From Ardenticatenaceae bacterium (GTDB lineage: Bacteria; Chloroflexota; Anaerolineae; Promineifilales; Promineifilaceae): a stretch of DNA of 64,000 nucleotides. Location of the stretch: positions 1 through 64,000 of the forward strand of contig JACKBR010000024.1 in the NCBI GenBank assembly GCA_020634495.1, written 5' to 3'. Shown piece by piece: positions 46,121 through 56,300 of the stretch (position 1 is the stretch's first letter; every line of letters starts with the position of its first letter). The notes under the pieces are model-generated. The model was not told where the DNA came from, searched no databases, and saw only the letters and a program-made list of their open reading frames with translations. Both the position numbers and the translations under genes were made by a program.

Positions 46121-48064
46121 ATGGGCAGCAATATCTTCACCTTTCGCCTCAATGTAGAAAATAACCAGCAAGTCCTCGCCACAAAAAGCGGCGGTGACGA
46201 TGGCTGGGCAGGAAACCCCAACGGCAAGCTCGGCTTCAAACCCAAAAAACAGCAGCAAATTCAAAGCTTGTGCCAGGCCGTGCACAACAACACCGCCGAC
46301 AAAGATGATGTACGCAACCTGGGAAACCTGCTCTTTTCCACCCTTTTTGACGACAGCCTGCGCGTTGATTTTTTGAAAGGGTACAACCACGTCAGAAATC
46401 AGCCCAACGGGCTGCTGCGCCTGGAGCTGGACATTAATGAAGCTATTTTGCCCGAACTGGCAGCTTTGCCCTGGGAATTTATGTGCGTGCCCACAAACAA
46501 TATCACCAGCGAGCTGTGGCTGGGCACAGACCCCAATGTGGTGCTGTCCCGCCGCTCAGCGCGGTGGCAGGCGCTGCCCCAGCGCGAATTGGCCCACGAT
46601 GAACCAATCCGCATTGCGGTCATTGTGGCCAACCCCAGCGACAAGCCCGACGATATTGATTTCGGCGACCTGTGGCAGCAGGTGAAGCAGTTAGAAAGGA
46701 AAGAACCAACTCTTTATGCCGTAAGGTTAGAAACACAGCCAACTAAAGAAAATTTGGATGCCTTGCTGGAAGGGTTTAAGCCGCATATTTTTCACTTTAT
46801 TGGTTACGGCCGTTCCCACCAAAAGCCAGAGCAAGCCACCCCACCCGAAGCTCAAATTGCTGTGCTGCACGACAGCGGGCAGGCCAAATGGGTGTCGGCT
46901 GCTCAATTTGGCACCCTGTTCGCCCGCCATAGGCCAGCGGTGGTTCTCTTTCAGGATGCGGCTTCAGACCAGACCCACCCGGTACCCATCTTCCCGGCTT
47001 TGGCCTGCCAGGCCATGACTCAGGATATTGCCGTGGCTGTGGCCTTACAATATCCTCTGGAAAATACGCGAGCGCACCGTTTTTGCCTGGAGTTTTATCA
47101 GCGACTTGCCAAAAACGAACCGGTTGATAAATCCGTGCAGGAGGGGCGCGGTTCCATTTCCAATGCCGATTGGTATGAAACCCGCGACTTTGCCAGCCCC
47201 ATGCTGCATATCCGCGTGGCCAACGGGCATTTATTTAGCCGCCAGCCCGCGCCCCCCATTGCCAGCCTGCAACCGCCCGACGCAGAGCTGGTGCGCCGCG
47301 CCCTGCTAAAGCTCAATTACAGCCAACAAGAAACGCACTTCCAGGGCATCACCTTTAAGCCACAGCGCATGGGCGCTTTTTTAATCACCGCCCCCACACC
47401 AAACACAGAACCGTATTGGCTGCTGCACAAATTGGTCACCATGCTGCCCGGCAGCCATGTGCAGGATGAAGTGATTAAGATTGATATGAACATGGCCGAT
47501 TCACCAGCAGAAACGGCGCTGTGGTGGGAAACGGTGGCAGATTTTATGGGGCTAAATTTTACCGCCAGCCAACAGGAGATTGTAACGGCCGTAAATGAAG
47601 CACGCGCCTACAAAAATTTGATCTTTATCTTCGACAACGTCGGTCATTATCCAGGCTGTGTGCAAATCATATTAGACAAATTCTGGCAGCCCTTATCCCA
47701 ATCAGCCGATCATACCGGGCAGCAGTGGCAGCTGCTCTTTTTGGTAGAAAGCCAGGGCAGGCTGGGGGAGGACAGTTTAGAAGTTACCGAACTTTCATCA
47801 CCCACCTGGCAGCCCACCCAGGCCATACCCTTGCCATCCATAAATAAACACTTTCAGGAATCAGAGCTTCAAAGCTGGTTATTAAAAGATGAAACAAAGG
47901 CCATTGAACCGATAGAGCTGCGCCTGAACCACGACCCCCAAGCGTTGCTCCAGGAAATTATGGTTAAAGAGGGCGAACCCCGCTATGTCATGCGGGCGAT
48001 TGGTCATTTATGCCAAATTAGTTGGCAAAGCAAAAAAAGAGAATGGTGTAGAAAATATGAGTGA
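46121..48064 (+). CDS. Inactive CHAT fused to inactive STAND-like domain
   Basis: 647 aa. Residues 1-390 parallel the preceding protein, but catalytic His is Tyr229 (FIGYG) and catalytic Cys is Ala280 (FQDAAS), so it is a pseudo-protease. Residues about 395-640 (RRALLKLNYSQQE..., GAFLITAP, LIFIFDNVGHYP, FWQPL) match an inactive STAND-like module without a Walker A. I expect a regulatory decoy for the active CHAT or a scaffold. Its end overlaps the MoxR start by 8 nt. Confidence 0.85.
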   Translation: MGSNIFTFRLNVENNQQVLATKSGGDDGWAGNPNGKLGFKPKKQQQIQSLCQAVHNNTADKDDVRNLGNLLFSTLFDDSLRVDFLKGYNHVRNQPNGLLRLELDINEAILPELAALPWEFMCVPTNNITSELWLGTDPNVVLSRRSARWQALPQRELAHDEPIRIAVIVANPSDKPDDIDFGDLWQQVKQLERKEPTLYAVRLETQPTKENLDALLEGFKPHIFHFIGYGRSHQKPEQATPPEAQIAVLHDSGQAKWVSAAQFGTLFARHRPAVVLFQDAASDQTHPVPIFPALACQAMTQDIAVAVALQYPLENTRAHRFCLEFYQRLAKNEPVDKSVQEGRGSISNADWYETRDFASPMLHIRVANGHLFSRQPAPPIASLQPPDAELVRRALLKLNYSQQETHFQGITFKPQRMGAFLITAPTPNTEPYWLLHKLVTMLPGSHVQDEVIKIDMNMADSPAETALWWETVADFMGLNFTASQQEIVTAVNEARAYKNLIFIFDNVGHYPGCVQIILDKFWQPLSQSADHTGQQWQLLFLVESQGRLGEDSLEVTELSSPTWQPTQAIPLPSINKHFQESELQSWLLKDETKAIEPIELRLNHDPQALLQEIMVKEGEPRYVMRAIGHLCQISWQSKKREWCRKYE

Positions 48065-48998
48065 AAAGCAAACCACATTAACGTATACCGGCGATCAATC
48101 CAACTTGTCTGAGCCGTATTTTCCCAGCGATGAGCTGAAGGAAGCGGTGAATATTGCCATTGCTTTGGAACGGCCGTTGCTGCTTAAAGGCGAACCGGGC
48201 TGCGGCAAAACCCGGCTGGCCCAGGCCGTGGCCGAGGAATTCGGCCTGGAGCGCGACAAACAATATTTTGAATGGCACGTCAAATCCACCAGCCGCGCCC
48301 AGGATGGCCTGTACATCTACGACACCATTGGCCGCCTGCGTGACTCCCAATTAGTCGCCACCCAGCACATCTCAGATGAAGAGCGTGCCCAGCTAAAGCA
48401 AAAGCTGGCCGACCCGGAAGGGCACGTGAATTGGGGCCAGCTTGGGCGTGCCTTTCGCAACCAACACAAACGCGCCGTGGTGCTCATTGATGAAATTGAC
48501 AAAGCCGATTTAGATTTTCCCAACGACTTGCTGAACGAACTGGACCGCAAACGCTTTCAGGTACACGAGACAAATCCGCCCATCCCCGTAGCCGCCGCCA
48601 AAGGGCACGAGCCCATCATTTTTGTCACCAACAACGACGAAAAGCCGCTGCCCGCCGCCTTTCTGCGCCGCTGCCTGTTTCACTACATCAAATTCCCAGA
48701 ACCAAATGATTTGCGCCGCATTGTGAGCCACCACGTGGCTCTGGACGAAGAAGATGAACTGGTGAAGAAGGCTGTCGGCCGTTTTTGGGAGCTGCGCGGC
48801 AGGATGGTGAAGGACAAACCGCATGGCGGCAAAAAGGTAAATACCAGTGAGCTGATTGATTGGGTGCGCTACATGAACGGCCGTCCTGACCGGGACAAAC
48901 TGGCAGAACGACTCACCGACGAACTGCTCTTTCCCAGCATCTTGCTTAAGAGCGTGGTGGATTACGGCCGTTACGCCGACAAACCCGACGTTGAATAA
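48057..48998 (+). CDS. MoxR-type AAA+ ATPase
   Basis: 313 aa. Walker A GEPGCGKTRLAQAVA (about 42-56), Walker B AVVLIDEIDKADLDFPNDLL, sensor-1 IFVTNNDEKPLP, arginine finger FLRRC. MoxR proteins remodel a partner through a vWA protein, here the next gene. ATG 48057 is preferred because it overlaps the preceding stop (ATGAGTGA), typical of translational coupling. Confidence 0.94.
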   Translation: MSEKQTTLTYTGDQSNLSEPYFPSDELKEAVNIAIALERPLLLKGEPGCGKTRLAQAVAEEFGLERDKQYFEWHVKSTSRAQDGLYIYDTIGRLRDSQLVATQHISDEERAQLKQKLADPEGHVNWGQLGRAFRNQHKRAVVLIDEIDKADLDFPNDLLNELDRKRFQVHETNPPIPVAAAKGHEPIIFVTNNDEKPLPAAFLRRCLFHYIKFPEPNDLRRIVSHHVALDEEDELVKKAVGRFWELRGRMVKDKPHGGKKVNTSELIDWVRYMNGRPDRDKLAERLTDELLFPSILLKSVVDYGRYADKPDVE

Positions 48999-49002
48999 TC
49001 CG

Positions 49003-49082
49003 CAGATTGCCCAGATGAACACAGATTTCTCTTAATTCTCTGTGAAGCTCTGTGCCTCCTCTGCGCAACTCTGTGTTCCGCT
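49003..49082. repeat. CTCTGTG dispersed repeat between moxR and vWA genes
   Basis: CCGCAGATTGCCCAGATGAACACAGATTTCTC, then CTCTGTGAAGCTCTGTGCCTCCTCTGCGCAACTCTGTG. Part of the CAGAG family; it interrupts an otherwise tight operon. Confidence 0.6.
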
Positions 49083-49100
49083 TTTTTGTAGGTTAAACGC

Positions 49101-50327
49101 ATGGACCAACTTACAACCGAACTAACCAATCTTTATAACCGCCTGCACCGCCAGCCAGAGTTCCCGCTTGTAACCGAGCTAACCAATCTCTATAACCACC
49201 TGCGCCGCCAGCCAGAATTCCCGCTGGGCATCGACCAATTCCTGCTGCTAACTCGCGCCCTGCGCCTGGGCTTTGGCCTGGAAAACGACGACGCCCTGCG
49301 CCGCCTGTGCCTCATGCTGTGGGTTGAGTCGCAAGAAGAGATAGACACCTTCAACAAGCTATTTAACCAGTTCATCACCCCTTTTCCCCAGGAAGAGGCG
49401 CCAACAGACCCTACGCCTAAACCGACCACGCCCCCAAAATCCCAGGAAGACAAGCCAGCCAAAGAAGAAGATAAAACCGAGGCAAAAAAGGAGCTGCCCA
49501 AAGAGAAACCCACCCCGCCAGAGCCAATTGAACCACCCCCCAAGAGTGAACCAGGCCCGCAAGTCAGCCTGCCTTTGCTGGCGGGCGAGATGGAAATTGC
49601 CTACGATCCCCAGCTGCTGTTCACCGAATATTTGCCCGTCACCGAGCGGCAAATGAAGCAAAGCTGGCGCTTTTTGCGGCGCATGGTGCGCGAAGGCCCG
49701 CCCGTGGAAATTAACGTGCCCGCCACCATCGACAAGCTGGTTCGGGATGGCTTTTTGCTGGCCCCGGTGCTGCAACCGCGCCGCACCAACAAGGCCACAT
49801 TGCTGCTGCTGCTGGACCAAAACGGCTCAATGGTGCCGTTCAAAGCGTTTGCCACCCGCCTGGCAAAAACAGCCAAAGAAACAGGCCATTTGGCAAAGCT
49901 GGCAGTGTACCATTTTCACAACTGCCCGCCTGTGCAACCCACCCTGCTGCCCACTTTGCCGGGCGACTTTTACCGGGAGCATCTCCTCTTCCAAAAGCCG
50001 CAATGTGTGCAGCCAGTGCCAGCCAGCCAGGCGTTGGCCGAATTTGGGCCAACCCTGCCCGGCGTGGTGATTTTTAGCGATGGCGGGGCAGCGCGTGGCG
50101 GTTGGAGCCAGGAACGCATCGAAAGTACGGCGACGTTTATTTTTCAACTGCGTGCCTTGGGCGTGGAGTACATGGCCTGGATGAATCCGATGCCTGCTGC
50201 GCGTTGGCAAAAGAGCAGCGCTGCGGAAATTGCTAAATTTGTCCCCATGCTCAGCCTGGATGCCGCCCAAATGAGTGAGGCGGTGCAGGTGTTGAGCGGC
50301 CGTTTTGCGGGAATTACAGGATGGTAA
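49101..50327 (+). CDS. vWA-domain protein of MoxR-vWA system
   Basis: 408 aa. Residues 6-43 are two tandem copies of a 19-aa unit (TELTNLYN.L.RQPEFPL), from a 57-nt DNA duplication (49116-49229). A Pro/Lys/Glu-rich linker (95-155) leads to the vWA domain (about 225-405). The metal-ion-dependent site is DQNGS instead of DxSxS, so one Ser is replaced by Asn; the TxD partners appear altered (FSDGGAARGG). It should bridge MoxR to the giant protein, whose gene starts four bases after this stop. Confidence 0.9.
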   Translation: MDQLTTELTNLYNRLHRQPEFPLVTELTNLYNHLRRQPEFPLGIDQFLLLTRALRLGFGLENDDALRRLCLMLWVESQEEIDTFNKLFNQFITPFPQEEAPTDPTPKPTTPPKSQEDKPAKEEDKTEAKKELPKEKPTPPEPIEPPPKSEPGPQVSLPLLAGEMEIAYDPQLLFTEYLPVTERQMKQSWRFLRRMVREGPPVEINVPATIDKLVRDGFLLAPVLQPRRTNKATLLLLLDQNGSMVPFKAFATRLAKTAKETGHLAKLAVYHFHNCPPVQPTLLPTLPGDFYREHLLFQKPQCVQPVPASQALAEFGPTLPGVVIFSDGGAARGGWSQERIESTATFIFQLRALGVEYMAWMNPMPAARWQKSSAAEIAKFVPMLSLDAAQMSEAVQVLSGRFAGITGW

Positions 50328-50331
50328 TTGT

Positions 50332-53300
50332 ATGGATGTGGTAGACCCCATCGAGGTGGAACTGGCTCAGGAGGCAATTGACGATTTTTGCCGCCAGTTT
50401 GGCGCGCCAGGCAGCCATCTGTACCAGGCGTACCGGGATTTTGCCCGGCACGCGGCGCTGCCTTTAACGTTTACGGCCGATTTGCTGTATCGCCTGCAAG
50501 AACGGTTCCGCCGGGACATGCGGGGCCATGCCCTGCACATTCCTTGGGTGGCTGTGGCCGACCTGATGCTGTCTCATCTTTGCCACCAGGTACGGCCAGA
50601 AACGTTTCGCCTGGACGAGCAAGTGCAAGATGTGCTGCTGGCTGAACTGCAAGAAGATCGAGAGCGGTTTTGGTCGGAAGACGGCCGTTCCAGCCGACTG
50701 CAAGAAGTGGCAAATTTTCTGATAAGTTACGCCGCCCACCAGATGAACCACCCTAGCCATTACGTGCGCGAGGCGGCCAAAGCAGAACGGCTCAATGCCC
50801 AGGTGATTATCAATCCAGAATGGGTGCGGCAATCTTTGCAGGAAACGGCCGTTACCCTTCAACCCCAGCAAGACCCGGTGGCCACCCTCCGCCTGGCCTC
50901 GTTGGTCAATTCGTTTAACCGCTCTGTGTCCCTCACCCGCGACGAGACCGATCCGACCCGTCAAGATTTTAATAAATTGCGTGCGTACACCGCGGGTCAG
51001 GCACTATTGGCGGAAGGGAAAGCGGTTACGGCCGTATCCCAACAGTTCCAAACCGCCTTTGGCAGCGACAGCAACATCCAAATCGGCGGGCAAACCCTCC
51101 CCAGCCTGGGCGAGCTTACCGGCCAACCTGTCCAGCCCACACTGCAAAGCTCAATCCACATCGCCTTTCCTGGCATGGAAATGACCACATTGTTTGCAAA
51201 GGGAACCACTCTGCCAACAACTTCTGAACCTGTAACACTTAAACGACTTCCTTTCAGTTTTGTACGTGGCTATGGTCATGATGGCATATTGATTTTTTCT
51301 GGTGAATCAAAGTTTGCCCATGCAAATTTGCAAATCGGGGGCATCAATATAGACAATGACACGCTTTACAACGATGAGATTGAACTTCAAGTCACAGCCT
51401 CAATCGATGCTGCACAAGTTTTGCAGGTGATTGTTAGCCACGAATCAGGGTTTAGCCGCAATGCCAAAATTTCCCTGACAAATTTAGCCAGTTCGCAGTC
51501 CCCATCGGTTCTCGATTTTTCCACCCTGTTAGAACGCCACATTTCAGGTATTCAAGAAAACGCACATTTACAGGTGCTTACGGCCGTTTCTAACTGGCTA
51601 CACACCACCGACTCAGAACGCATCATGATCCTCACTGGGGAACCCGGCATTGGCAAAACAACCATCACCTCACTGATTGCCCAATACTTCCGGGGCGACC
51701 GCCTACCCCCCCATAGCCAGGAGGCCGAAGAAGCCGTGCTCGGCTCACTGCTTATTGACCCCGACGCCCTGTATGAAGTCTCCAACTTTTTACGCCCAGA
51801 GGCCTTTTACCGCACCACCAACAAATGGATTTACGAATCAATTCTGAGCCTGAGCGAGCGGCGCGAACCGCTGGACTTTGTCACCCTCACAGAAGAACTG
51901 CGGCGGCGCGAACAGCTAGAAGAAGTGGGTGGCGAAGCGTACGTCATCGGCCTGATCAATGCCGTACCGACAGCCATCAACGCCCGCAACTATGCCAAAC
52001 TCGTGGAAGCCGCAGCCCTGCGCCGCAAGCTCATCGGAGCAGCCAGCACCAGCGCAGTTTACTTTTGCCAGCCATCATTACCCAACACGCTCGATCCGCG
52101 CAGCTTTGCTCTGACAATTGCCAGCCAGTGGGCCAGCCGCGACAGTAATTTTGCTTACCTGCAAAGCATCATCGACAACCACGAAGAATATGCGCTAGAC
52201 GAGCTGGTTGAGCGGCTGCTCATCAAACCGTTTATCGAAAACAGCGAATCGGTTGACCCCAACTCCATCATCTTCCTGGTGGATGATTTGGAAGCAGCCC
52301 TGCAATATTCCGGCGACACAAACATCGTAGACGTGATTTTACGGATGCTGCGCGAGGTTTATGGCGTGCGCTTTTTGCTCACCGCCCAAATGCAAACGGC
52401 CGTGCGCGACAAGCTGGCCAACATTAAGGCGCAAATTTATGAGCTGCCGCCTTACTTTGCACCCATCTTCAATTTTTCGCCAGCGCTCAACGCCATGCCA
52501 ACGGCCGTACCCGGATTTACAGAGCTGCTGCCCGCCGTGGATGCCTGGTTAACCAGTCCAGAAGCGCCACAGCATGGTGGCGTTTTCCCTGAACAAATCT
52601 CTGGAAAATCGGCCGCGATGGCCAATCTCATTAAATATTCGCAAGGTTTGTTGCCACTGCCACCAGAACTGACTACGAGGTTAACGGCCGTTCAATCTGG
52701 ATTCATCGCCGCTTACCATCTTTACCAATCCACCGACCCGCGCACGATGAACCCGCGCTGTTTTATCCAGTCAATCGCCATTCAGCTGGCGAATAAATAT
52801 TCCGCCTACAACGCCGCCCTGCGCCAAATAATCGAAAACTTCGCCAACGAGCTGGCCGCGCAAAAAGCGCCTGCCGAGTTCCGTCTGGATGATGACGAGC
52901 TGGGGGAAGACCATCCTCAGCTCAACATCGTCAACCAGATGGGCGTCCTTGAAGCGGTCAAACAACTGCTAATTCAGCCCTGGCAAAGCATTAGCCAACG
53001 GGAGCCTGTCCTCATTTTGATCGACGGCCTGGACGAGATGCTGGCGTATGCAGGAGCCACAAACATTCCGCTGCTGCTGAACGAGGCACCGCTGCCTGCC
53101 TTTCTACGCCTTTTCCTGGCAGCCAACGAAAATTCAGACATCGTCAATATGCTTGCTGATTTGCGTATACAAAATTTCCGCTGGGAGCAATTTGAGGGGG
53201 AACGGCCGTCCGGCACTCGCCGCCCCGACAGTAAATTTATGCAGGATATGACCATTCCCGATGACAGCCTCATCCAGCCAGGGGAAACCTTTGACAAAAT

Positions 53301-56300
53301 TTGGCAGCTACGCAACACCGGCACGCAAAAATGGAGCGAGGGGTTCAGGCTTACGTTTGTAGAAGGTGAGCCAATGACAACTACGTTGAGCCAGCCCATT
53401 TTCCCAATTCAGCCTGGGGAAGAGCTTAGAATTTCAATTTCGCTCACAGCACCAACGCAAAGTGGCTCACACGTCAGCGTCTGGCGGTTGCAAGATGACC
53501 GGGACATCTTTTTTGGCGATCATGTGTGGGCCAAGATTGTTGTGGATGAAACGGCCGTTCCGCCAGAACCAACCCCCGCCCCCACCTACGACAATTTCGA
53601 CATCTGGGTTGGTGAAGCTGACGACAGGGGACGTCATCCTGTAACCGCAGAATCCGTTGAAAATTCAGCTTGGACTACAAAAGTAAAATGGCAACAACTC
53701 GATTCTATTCTTGGTGACAGTGTTCAAATCCTTACTCAGTTCAATGATTTATTTTCAAAGCCAAGTGAAGCTGTAAAGTTAGGCAAAAGATTGTTCGAAT
53801 TTCTCTTCCCCGAAGAAGTGCTTGATCTCTTTGAACAAGTCAGGCAGGATGCAGAAAAACGCGGCAAAAGCAGATTACGCGTAAGAGTTAAATTTGTAGA
53901 CAGTAATTTACAACGTTTACCTTGGGAGCTGTGTCATGACGGCCGTTCCTTCATCTTCAACAATCCCGACCAGCCAATTTTACTGACCCGCACCGTTGGC
54001 TTAGACACTGTACAGACACCGCCACCGCTCCCCCGCCCCGTGCGTCTGCTCGTGGCCATCGCCGCCCCAACAGACCAGGGCCACATTGATGTATACGACC
54101 AGGAAAAAATGATCCACTTCGCAACAGAAGAGCTGGTCACCAGCAGTGAACTGGACTATCAAATAATTCAGCACACCACGCTGCGGGAGCTAGAAAGCAC
54201 TGTCCAATCCTTCCAACCAAACATCGTCCATTTCATCGGCCACAGCAGCAGCGAAAAAGAAGGGTCACTGGTTTTGGAAAATATGTCCAGCCTCAGCAAC
54301 CTCGTCCCCGTCAGCGAAATCAGGCGAATTTTGGCACCCGCCCCGGTGCAGTGCGTGATTTTGAGTCCGGTTGCCGCCGGGGAACGCAACGTCAGCCAAT
54401 ATGGCTCCCAATTCATCCCGGGCGGGAGCAGCTCGCAAAACGAACCAAATCAGGAAACCGGCATGACCCAACTCGCCCCCCAATTCATCCAGCAAGGCAT
54501 CCCCACCGTCCTGGCCGGGCAGTTTGTGCTGGCTGTCAACTCCGCCGTTCAGCTCTGGAAGGCTTTTTACCATGCCTTGCTGTTTGATCGGCTGTCGTTT
54601 GAGGAGGCCATCCAAAACACACGCTACCACCTGGCCACCACCCACCGCGAACCCTTCTGGAGCCATGTAACACTTTTTTCAATTCAAGGTTTATCTGAAA
54701 AGACCAAATCTTCTAACGAAAATTCCCCAGAAAAAAGCATAGATAACCAAGCTTTAGGTAACAATTCACTTGAGCAATTCAAAGAAGGATTGCCAAGATT
54801 ATTCGAAGCGAATCTATTTATTTTAGGAGAACCAGGTGCTGGGGCAACCTCCCTTGTCCGCAAACTTATTGAGCCCAACGCATCTACTCCTATTTGGGAA
54901 GAAAGCACTGAGGGTATTGATATCAATGTTTGGACATTTCCCTTAGCAGATCTTGGCGCAATTGATTCTCAGATCTTCTCGACAATCGATTTTCGGGTCA
55001 ATGTTTGGGACTTTGGCGGGCAGGAGATTTACCATGCTACACATCAATTTTTTCTAAGGCAGCGTTCGCTATATGTAATAGTAGCGGATGCTCGCGAACA
55101 AAAAACGGACTTTTATTACTGGCTTAATCTTATTCAACATCTTGGGGATCGTAGCCCAGTAATTATTTTCAATAATGAGATACAGAATCGTCCCTGGGCT
55201 ATCAACGAACAGAGGCTGCGGGCCAACTTCCCGGATATTATTCAAGGAGTGTTTGCCTTTAATCTAGCCAACGACAATGAAAGTCTAGCTAATTTACGTA
55301 TGGAAATTCAGGATCAAATTATCAAACTGCCTCACATCGGGGATATACTACCAGTCACCTGGATTAACGTGCGACACGCTTTGGAGGCCGATACTCGGCC
55401 TGCTATCTCTCTACAAGAATTCTTGCATCTTTGTCTAGAAAACGGCCTCTCTCGGAGAGAGGATGCTCTGCAACTTAGTAGTTATCTTCATGACCTTGGA
55501 ATAATCCTTCACTTTCAAGAGGATCCATTACTAAATCTAATTGTTATACTCAACCCAAATTGGGTTACTGATGCTGTTTATCGTGTATTAGACAATGCGA
55601 TCTTAATGAATAATTTAGGTTTTTTCAATCGAGAGCATTTGCGCAATATTTGGCATGAAGAAACATATGCTTCCTTAATGGATGAGCTATTAGCTTTAAT
55701 GATGAAATTTGAGATTTGCTACGCACTTCCTCACAAGAAAGATCACTATATCGCTCCCCAACTGCTCAGTGTGCAACCCCCTAATTATGATCTGACTTTA
55801 ACCACTGCAGAAAGAGAAAAGAAGAGTTTAGAGCTACGCTATAAGTACGAAGAATTCATGCCCAGAGGAATATTAACACGCTTCATTGTGGCGATGCATT
55901 TTCTAATCGTTAATAACCAGCTAGTGTGGCGCACAGGCGTCGTACTAGAAGAAAATGGTACCCGTGCAGAGGTGGTAGAATTTTACCATCGCCGAGAAAT
56001 TCGTATTCATGTCACAGGCAAAAACGCACGTGATTTATTGACAATCATCAGTTTTCAACTTGATGAATTGAATCAAGTATTTCACAATCTCAAATACGAC
56101 AAGTTGATTCCTTGCAACTGTACTACTTGTCAGTCGCTTGACGTGCCAAATTTCTATCCCCTGGATATGCTTAAAATGCGGCTAGATCACGACGTAGATA
56201 TCGTGGAGTGTGATATTCCGCCATTCAACAATGTAGAAATAAATTCGTTACTTGAAAATATTGGCGTAGCAACACAAACTGAAGAACTATCCAATCTATT

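Noticed and set aside
50471..50964. Minus-strand ORF of 166 aa in the giant gene
   Set aside because: Shadow of the VMAP-like N-domain with no motif.
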